This document shows positions 30,054 through 35,803 of a stretch of DNA of 35,803 nucleotides, one piece after another. This DNA is from Nocardia flavorosea NBRC 108225 (lineage in GTDB: Bacteria > Actinomycetota > Actinomycetes > Mycobacteriales > Mycobacteriaceae), in the NCBI RefSeq assembly GCF_001613385.1, contig NZ_BDCG01000031.1, positions 1-35,803 on the forward strand. Direction: 5' to 3'. The notes beneath the pieces were generated by a model. The model worked only from the letters and a program-made list of their open reading frames with translations, was not told the origin of the DNA and did no database searches. Made by a program: the position numbers and the translations under genes. The first letter of the stretch is position 1. Every line of letters begins with the position of its first letter.

Positions 30054-30983
30054 ATGGGGCGGGTTCGGATGCTTCCGAGGGCGGCAAGTGGTGTGCGGCT
30101 GGCGGATGCGGTGCAGATCTATCTGGCGACACTCACGGTGCGGAATACCCGCGAGACCTATGGCGCGGCGCTGGATCGCCTGGTCGCCGATTTCGGGGCG
30201 GACAGCGATGTATCACTGCTGGGTTCGGAACCGGATCGGGTGAGTGGCTGGTTCACCTTCGTATGGGGCGGCAAGTCGGCGAAGACGTTCAACATCCGGC
30301 TGACCGCGCTCACGTCGGCGTGCGGGTATTGGCGTGAGCAGGGCTGGTTGGCCGGTGATCCGCTGGTGCGGTTGCGGGCGAGGCCTGCGCCGCCGGATAC
30401 CAGTAAGGCGTTGAGCCGGGAGCGGGTCGCGCAGATTCTGGGTTCGGGTGCGCCGCTGCGGGAACGGGTGCTGTGGCATCTGCTCTACGAATCCTCGGCC
30501 CGCGCCGAGGAGGTGCTGATGCTGGACGTGCCCGACCTCGATACCGCGAACCGGTGCGCGGTGGTAACCCGCAAAGGCGGAGCTCGCGAGGTCGTTGCCT
30601 GGCAGACCGGTACCGCCCGGTTGTTGCCGCGGTTGTTGGCCGGGCGCCGGTCGGGGCCGCTGTTCCTCACCGATCGCAAGGCTCGTCCGTCAGTGGCGGC
30701 AGGCGATATAGACCCAGCGACGGGGCGGGCGCGGCTGTCCTACCGTCGCGCCGCGGAGCTGTTCGAGAACCATACCGCTGGCTTTGATGACGGCCCGTAT
30801 ACGTTGCATCAACTGCGGCATTCCCGGCTGACTCATGCTGCGGAGGACGGCGCGTCCACTCCGGTGCTGATGAAACTGTCGGGGCATACCTCGGTACGGA
30901 GCCTGGTCAAATACGCGCGGATCTCCGACGAGGGGTTACGCCGGTATCAGGCCGGCAGCGACCCTGCTGCGCGGCGGCGGTGA
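30054..30983 (+). CDS. Tyrosine recombinase (TnpI-like cointegrate resolvase)
   Basis: The 309-residue product has an N-terminal SAM-like core-binding domain (LADAVQIYLATLTVRNTRET) and a catalytic domain with Arg150 (SSARAEEVL), Lys174 (TRKGG), His252 and Arg255 (LHQLRHSRLTH), His278 (SGHTSV) and Tyr287 (VKYARIS). All catalytic positions are present. Located just inside the transposon end and behind the palindromic core, it most likely resolves cointegrates, in the manner of TnpI, rather than integrating a phage. Confidence 0.88.
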   Translation: MGRVRMLPRAASGVRLADAVQIYLATLTVRNTRETYGAALDRLVADFGADSDVSLLGSEPDRVSGWFTFVWGGKSAKTFNIRLTALTSACGYWREQGWLAGDPLVRLRARPAPPDTSKALSRERVAQILGSGAPLRERVLWHLLYESSARAEEVLMLDVPDLDTANRCAVVTRKGGAREVVAWQTGTARLLPRLLAGRRSGPLFLTDRKARPSVAAGDIDPATGRARLSYRRAAELFENHTAGFDDGPYTLHQLRHSRLTHAAEDGASTPVLMKLSGHTSVRSLVKYARISDEGLRRYQAGSDPAARRR

Positions 30984-31018
30984 TCTGAGGCGGTGAGTTT
31001 CGTGCCAGGTGCCATCAG

Positions 31019-32740
31019 GTGGTGGGCGTGGTGAGTGGGGCGCCGCTGAGTGGAGCGGGACGGGAATTGCTCCAGCGCATGCGCGACGACATGGTGGAGG
31101 TGCTCACACACCGAGCCAGTCCCCACTTGCATCGCACACTGGGTGACCTGGCCGAAGAGGTCCGTGGGACACGACGGATCAGCGACGCCGACCACGACGG
31201 CCGTGAACTGGTAGAAGCCGGCGTGCGGCGACCGGACCCGCCGACAGCGCGCGGAGGTCGGGGTGATGAACGTGACCGGGTTCCCGATAATGTGGCGGCG
31301 CTGCTGACCAGTGTGCGAACCAGCGGGGTGGATCCTGAGACCGCGGCCAGGGTCGAGCGTGCGGTGCTGGACAGATACCAGCAGCAACGACAGCTGCGAG
31401 AACGGAACCTGCGACAAGAATTCCTCAACAACAGATCCCGCGCCCTACGCGACCGAGGCGAGTCCGCGAACGCGGCCGAAACCACCGCCAGAAACGAAGT
31501 CGACGACTATCTGCGCGGGGAACGCGCCCAGCAGCTGATCACCCGCGACGCCGCAGCGCGCACCACCGAATGGGCAGACAACATCGGACTCGCCCCCGTC
31601 CTCCGCGAACTCGCGACCTCACCACGAACAAGGCCGGAATCGGTCGACGACACACTGGCCCGGCTCACGACACGTGCCGAACAGAACACCTCACTGCCCA
31701 AGGGCCTCAAACAGGCGCTCACCCGGCTGGAGAACAGCAACGCCGATCCCCGTGCTGTCGACCGGGCTACGAGATTGCTGCACGACCGCTACCACGAGTA
31801 TCGGCAGCAACCCATGGCCAATACCTACCGTGAGACCCTGCTCGAGCGGCGGGCCGAGTTCACACGCGACGGTTTCCCCCCGCACGTCGCCGACCGCCTC
31901 GCTCAACGCGACACCGAAGCCTTCACCCAAACCCCGAAGGCCCAAAGGATGATCGACAGCGTCGCGGCCAACAACACCAACCAGTGGTTCGAGAAGATGC
32001 GCGGCGCCGCCGACCGTGACGGCGTCGATATCGCCGACCGGCTCGCCGAGATCCACCGATACGAACATCAGCAAGTGCCCGAATCCGAACTCCGCGCAGC
32101 CGCCGATCGTCTCGATGCCATGCATGCCGATCTCGACACCACTCAACACCAGCTGAACACACTGCTGGAGAGGTCACCGGAACTGGCAGGCAAGGGTGCT
32201 GACCGCTGGCAGGAAGGAATCGACACCACCCGCGACAGAATCTCGCGCCTCTCCGAGACGGTGCGCGCCGGAACCACGGGAGGTGAAACCGTCACCCGGC
32301 GGGCGGTCAACGACGCCGCCCTCCAGGGCCCCGAAGCCAACCTCCGCGGATACGACGGCGAGATCCGGATGGCCGCGAAACTCGACAACATCCACGATCT
32401 CGGCCCGCTGATCGACGTGAGCACACCCACCGGAACCCGGATGGCCAGTGAGGTCGATATCGTCACCGACCATGGCCGCACCTGGCATGAAGTGAAAACC
32501 AATGATCCCGACGCTCAGCGATCGAGCCAGAAAGAGCTCGAAGCGCAAGCCCGCAAACAGCTCGCCATCTCCCACATGAACCGCGAGTACTGGGTCGACG
32601 GCAAGCCGCCGGAGCTGAAAATGCACTTCATGAACGGCGTGCACCCCACGGTGAAGTCCCGTATCGAGGCCATCCGCATCGAAGACGAGAACGGGCATAT
32701 TCTCGACAACCACCGTGTCGAGGTCATCGACGAGTCCTGA
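31019..32740 (+). CDS. Large helical protein with C-terminal PD-(D/E)XK nuclease-like domain
   Basis: The product is 573 residues. Residues 1-430 are charged and helical, with coiled-coil-like stretches (ARVERAVLDRYQQQRQLRER). The C-terminal 130 residues resemble a restriction-endonuclease fold: GYDGEIRMAAKL (Glu about 448), then SEVDIVTDHGRTWHEVKT with Asp480, Glu491 and Lys493 in D-x(n)-E-x-K. Such domains occur as tips of polymorphic toxins. The gene lies 35 bp after the recombinase and ends 9 bp from the convergent tnpA stop. No immunity gene is seen. It could be a toxin, or a nuclease aiding transposition. Confidence 0.6.
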   Translation: MVGVVSGAPLSGAGRELLQRMRDDMVEVLTHRASPHLHRTLGDLAEEVRGTRRISDADHDGRELVEAGVRRPDPPTARGGRGDERDRVPDNVAALLTSVRTSGVDPETAARVERAVLDRYQQQRQLRERNLRQEFLNNRSRALRDRGESANAAETTARNEVDDYLRGERAQQLITRDAAARTTEWADNIGLAPVLRELATSPRTRPESVDDTLARLTTRAEQNTSLPKGLKQALTRLENSNADPRAVDRATRLLHDRYHEYRQQPMANTYRETLLERRAEFTRDGFPPHVADRLAQRDTEAFTQTPKAQRMIDSVAANNTNQWFEKMRGAADRDGVDIADRLAEIHRYEHQQVPESELRAAADRLDAMHADLDTTQHQLNTLLERSPELAGKGADRWQEGIDTTRDRISRLSETVRAGTTGGETVTRRAVNDAALQGPEANLRGYDGEIRMAAKLDNIHDLGPLIDVSTPTGTRMASEVDIVTDHGRTWHEVKTNDPDAQRSSQKELEAQARKQLAISHMNREYWVDGKPPELKMHFMNGVHPTVKSRIEAIRIEDENGHILDNHRVEVIDES

Positions 32741-32749
32741 GCAGGAAAC

Positions 32750-35700
32750 TCACTCGCTGTCAGGGGCTTCCGGATCGCGTAGTGGACGGTGTGTCCCGCC
32801 GAGATCGGGCAGATGGAAACTGTAGTGCCCATCGATTCCGATATGACTGCGCACGAACGGGGACAACCGGGCCACGTCCGCATCGTCGAGCGGGTAGTCC
32901 AGGGCGCGGAGCTCGGCCAAGGCACGATCCATGTAGACGGTGTTCCACAGCACCACACAGTTCAGGACCAGCCCGAGTGCGGAGAGCTGGTCTTCCATGC
33001 CTTCGTAGTAGACCCGGGTCATTTCGCCTTTGCGGCCGTGGAAGATCCGCCGCGCGAGGTCGTGGCGGCCCTCGGTGAGGTTGGCCTGGGCTTTGATCTC
33101 TCGGCGGTAGGGTTCGTCGTCGGCCAGCCGCAGCACGTGCAGGGTTTTGAAGATCCGCCCGAAATGCGCGACCGCGTGCCCGAGTGAGGTCGGTTGCCCG
33201 TCGCGGGAGATCATGCGAGTGACCTCGTGCGCGGACACCTCGCCGGTATGGATCGATACCGCGATCCGGCACATGTCCTCCCAATGCCGGCCGACTCGCT
33301 CGACATCGATACGCCCGCGGGCAGCCTTGTCCAAGGGCCCGTAGTCGACGGCCGGGTCGATTCGCCACAACCGTTGATCGGGCAGGTTCGCCAGCTGCGG
33401 CCGGTATTGGCGGCCGAGCAGGTGCAGCAGCCCGAACACGATATCGCTGTAGGAGCCGGTGTCGGTGATGATCGCCTCCGGCACCGTCCCACCCGACTGG
33501 CGCAACACCACATCCACCGCATGCAACGAATCCCGCGGAGTTCCCGACAGCACCTGCGCGGCAAGGCCGGCGGCTTGGTCGTTGATCATATTCAGCCAGG
33601 TGATCCCGCGTTTGCGGCCGAAGTACTTCGCGTTCGGGCGGGCGTGAATGGTGCGCACCGGGACCACGAACCGCAACCCGTCCACCGACGCGACCAGTCC
33701 ACCACCCCACGCCTGCGCCAGCGGGATCCGGGCCTGGGCCTCGACCAACGCGGTGTTGGCGGCGGCGAGGGTGTCGAACCGGAGGTAGGACTGGTCGACG
33801 TGGTGCAGCCGGTCGCGGGTCAGGGCTTCCACCCCAGGGCTGGTGACCGGGCCGAACCCGACGTTCATCGCGTGCGCGCACAACACCGCCGCGACCGACA
33901 ACCCCAGATCGGCGACCCGGGCAGGATTGCCGGAGACGTGGGTGAATGCCTCGGTGAACCCGGGATGCCATGACATCACCTCCAGCACCAGCTCCGGCAG
34001 ATCGATCCGCGGCAGCATCGCCTCCACCCTCCGACGCAGATCGGTCAAACTCGGCGGATCGGGCACCGCGGTCAGCGCAGCGGCGTGCAGTTTGCCGTCG
34101 TCGTCGACCGTGGCCGGGGTATCACCGTCGAGCCGAGCCGCGACCTCCCGGTAGGCGGCATCGAGCGCCTCGGCATGCTCGGCGAGCATCGCCGACGGTT
34201 CCGACGGTAGACCGAGTGCGTTGAGCCCAGCCTCGCGGGCGATCTCCCAGTGATCGCCGGCCAGCAGGTGTGCGCGGGGATCGCGCCATTTCGACGAGGC
34301 CTCCACGAAGATGTTGCGGTGCTTGAGATGGCGGTGGAACTGTTCGAGCACACAGAACGTGTAGGCGGCGCGATCGACGGTTTCGGCCGGACGGCCGGCC
34401 ACATAGACCAGCCGAGACCATGCCCCACCGATCAGATCGTGATCGACACGGCGAGCATCGAGCCACCGCGCCCCGGGCTTGCCCGGTTTCTCCGTAATCA
34501 GCTCGGCCAGAGTGCGCATCGCCGCCAGCACCGGCGCGCCCTCCGGAGTCGCACCGAAGGCCAGGCCACGGATCAGCCGGGGCAGAAACGGCCGCACGGT
34601 CGCGAACCGCCCGGCCAGCTCCTCGGCCCGCTGACCGTCCAGCTCGGCGTCCCCGGCCGGGACCAGCTCGTCGATGACCGCGACCGCCGACCGTAGCGCG
34701 GCCCCGGTGACCTTCGCCTCGATCAGGTCCCACACCACACCCAACTCGATGCCCTGATCGATTTCCACCATCTCCAGCAGCACCCGCACCGCCTCGGCCA
34801 GCTTGCCCGCGTTGCGCGACACCCGCGGATAGCGGCGCAGCTTTTCCTCCTTCGACTCCCGCTCGGCCTTGGACAGCAACTCCGTGGTCATCAGCAGGTC
34901 GAACAACTCCAGCACGTCATCGACGGCGCGGGCGCTCAGCACAGACACTGTGGCCGCCAAGACTGCCAGCCGGTGCTCGCGGCTCATCCGGCGTAACTGA
35001 GTCGCCTTGCCCGACAATCCGTGTTGAGCCAAACCCAGCAGCCGCCGCGGCGGCACCGCCGACACATTCACCCCCGCCGAACCCGCCACCGCCAGGTCAC
35101 CGACCCGCTCCAGCGCGGCGAGCATCCCCTTGGACGACGGCCTAAATACCCCCTTACGCAACCGATCCAGCTCACTGACCCGCTGCTTCGTGCCCGCCGG
35201 CACCTCCAACAACCCCAACAACACACCCGCCGAAGACGGCGAGAGCTGACCGGCCAGCTGCGCCCACAACCGCTGCTCGGCCGCCTCCCGACCCGCAGCC
35301 ACCAGCTTCTCCAGCGTCGTCACACCCGGCAACAGCACCCGCCGGGCCCGGCACCACGCCACCGCACCCTCGAAAATCGCCTTCGGACCATCCCCGGTGA
35401 TCCACGCCTGATCAGCGATCCACGCCGCCAACTCTGCCTCGGACTCTGAAAACGGCACCAGCCCGTATTCGGCTGCGATCTCGGCCTGATGCTCGAACCG
35501 CGTCGAACGCCGCACCATGTACTCACCCAGGCACGACGGGTCACCGATCTCCAACTGCTCGGCCAGATAAGCCACCAGCTCGACCGGCACATCGATCGGA
35601 TCGACTAGGAACATCCCCAGGTAGCGGACCGTCACCACCTGCACCGCGAACCCGAGCCGGTTGTAATCCCGGCGCCGCGCCGCGATCAACCGCCGATCCT

Positions 35701-35785
35701 CATCGTCCAGATAGCAGAACCGCTCCAACTCCACCCGGGACAACACACCGAAACGCCCGTAACCGGGCACACCCGCATCAATCAC
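32750..35785 (-). CDS. tnpA: Tn3-family transposase TnpA
   Basis: A full-length 1011-residue Tn3-family DDE transposase. The N-terminal DNA-binding region opens IDAGVPGYGRFGVLSRVELE. The catalytic residues are Asp702 (ASVDGLRF), Asp775 (IITDTGSYSD) and Glu905 (NLTEGRHDLARRIFHG), spaced as in Tn3 TnpA. Translation starts at GTG 35785; an in-frame stop lies 12 bases upstream. The 45 bp before the start, crossing to 28, carries the promoter and abuts IR-C. No frameshift is seen, so the element should be active. It acts on the 38-bp repeats and leaves 5-bp duplications. Confidence 0.95.
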   Translation of the reverse strand: MIDAGVPGYGRFGVLSRVELERFCYLDDEDRRLIAARRRDYNRLGFAVQVVTVRYLGMFLVDPIDVPVELVAYLAEQLEIGDPSCLGEYMVRRSTRFEHQAEIAAEYGLVPFSESEAELAAWIADQAWITGDGPKAIFEGAVAWCRARRVLLPGVTTLEKLVAAGREAAEQRLWAQLAGQLSPSSAGVLLGLLEVPAGTKQRVSELDRLRKGVFRPSSKGMLAALERVGDLAVAGSAGVNVSAVPPRRLLGLAQHGLSGKATQLRRMSREHRLAVLAATVSVLSARAVDDVLELFDLLMTTELLSKAERESKEEKLRRYPRVSRNAGKLAEAVRVLLEMVEIDQGIELGVVWDLIEAKVTGAALRSAVAVIDELVPAGDAELDGQRAEELAGRFATVRPFLPRLIRGLAFGATPEGAPVLAAMRTLAELITEKPGKPGARWLDARRVDHDLIGGAWSRLVYVAGRPAETVDRAAYTFCVLEQFHRHLKHRNIFVEASSKWRDPRAHLLAGDHWEIAREAGLNALGLPSEPSAMLAEHAEALDAAYREVAARLDGDTPATVDDDGKLHAAALTAVPDPPSLTDLRRRVEAMLPRIDLPELVLEVMSWHPGFTEAFTHVSGNPARVADLGLSVAAVLCAHAMNVGFGPVTSPGVEALTRDRLHHVDQSYLRFDTLAAANTALVEAQARIPLAQAWGGGLVASVDGLRFVVPVRTIHARPNAKYFGRKRGITWLNMINDQAAGLAAQVLSGTPRDSLHAVDVVLRQSGGTVPEAIITDTGSYSDIVFGLLHLLGRQYRPQLANLPDQRLWRIDPAVDYGPLDKAARGRIDVERVGRHWEDMCRIAVSIHTGEVSAHEVTRMISRDGQPTSLGHAVAHFGRIFKTLHVLRLADDEPYRREIKAQANLTEGRHDLARRIFHGRKGEMTRVYYEGMEDQLSALGLVLNCVVLWNTVYMDRALAELRALDYPLDDADVARLSPFVRSHIGIDGHYSFHLPDLGGTHRPLRDPEAPDSE

Positions 35786-35803
35786 GCCGACATGAAATCA
35801 CCA

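Larger units (their letters stand above)
29896..35803. mobile_element. Composite Tn3-family transposon, part 1; includes the intact tnpA element
   Basis: The element has inverted repeat, resolution site, tyrosine recombinase, nuclease-like passenger and tnpA, and continues past the junction to IR-C at 65 (5.97 kb). The larger unit continues on to 10751. Confidence 0.85.

Noticed and set aside
29896..35803. Simple 5.97-kb transposon 29896-65 as the last unit to move
   Set aside because: The outside flank of IR-C is TTGCA, not GCAAC; only the pair 29896/10751 has matching duplications and restores the IMPase frame.

Overview
The window reads as a complete circular plasmid of about 35.8 kb from a high-GC mycolic-acid actinobacterium (Nocardia/Rhodococcus/Gordonia type). 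The support is a pAL5000-type repA-repB pair, a CmtR-like metal sensor, a DUF2637 protein, an RRQRL-motif protein and high-GC coding throughout. Circularity is inferred from two independent observations. First, an inositol-monophosphatase-family (IMPase) gene whose N-terminal half lies at 10752-11068 and C-terminal half at 29338-29890 can be contiguous only if base 35803 joins base 1. Second, a degenerate copy of the tnpA 5' region at 7766-7900 runs uninterrupted across the sequence equivalent to the 35803/1 junction.

The molecule has two parts. Part one is a Tn3-family composite transposon of about 16.7 kb, running 29896 to 35803 and on from 1 to 10751, inserted in the IMPase gene. Its outer 38-bp inverted repeats (29896-29933 and 10714-10751) are bracketed by a 5-bp duplication GCAAC, and removing the insert restores an open 289-codon IMPase frame. 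One arm is a full element with resolution site, tyrosine recombinase, PD-(D/E)XK nuclease-like protein and tnpA. The other arm (7766-10751) is a decayed, inverted relative. Between them lie an M20 amidohydrolase, a serine resolvase and, between two resolvase-type sites, an NB-ARC/TPR protein with a small partner that looks like an amyloid-signalling NLR/effector pair. A small operon and a truncated secreted nuclease follow. Arm two carries a membrane protein, a CmtR-type repressor and a membrane methyltransferase.

Part two is the 19.1-kb backbone. It holds a DNA-binding protein with tandem operators upstream, several small unknown genes, a parA plus ribbon-helix-helix partition pair flanked by repeat arrays, and a 1.3-kb non-coding region packed with very large perfect palindromes (15.56-16.64 kb). 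A 13-gene leftward transfer operon follows (25731 to 16761) with a VirD4/FtsK-like ATPase, a replication-relaxation family protein and many membrane or coiled-coil proteins. A divergent GntR-kinase gene, a guanylate-kinase/aldolase fusion, an AT-rich origin and repA-repB complete the circle.

The most unusual observations are: a shared C-terminal tag (core GHAFAGLV) on five otherwise unrelated transfer-operon proteins; the NLR/effector pair boxed by two serine-resolvase sites; the inverted Tn3 composite with a nuclease passenger; the nested 36-bp and 31-bp perfect inverted repeats; and the kinase/aldolase/IMPase gene set of a transfer plasmid.
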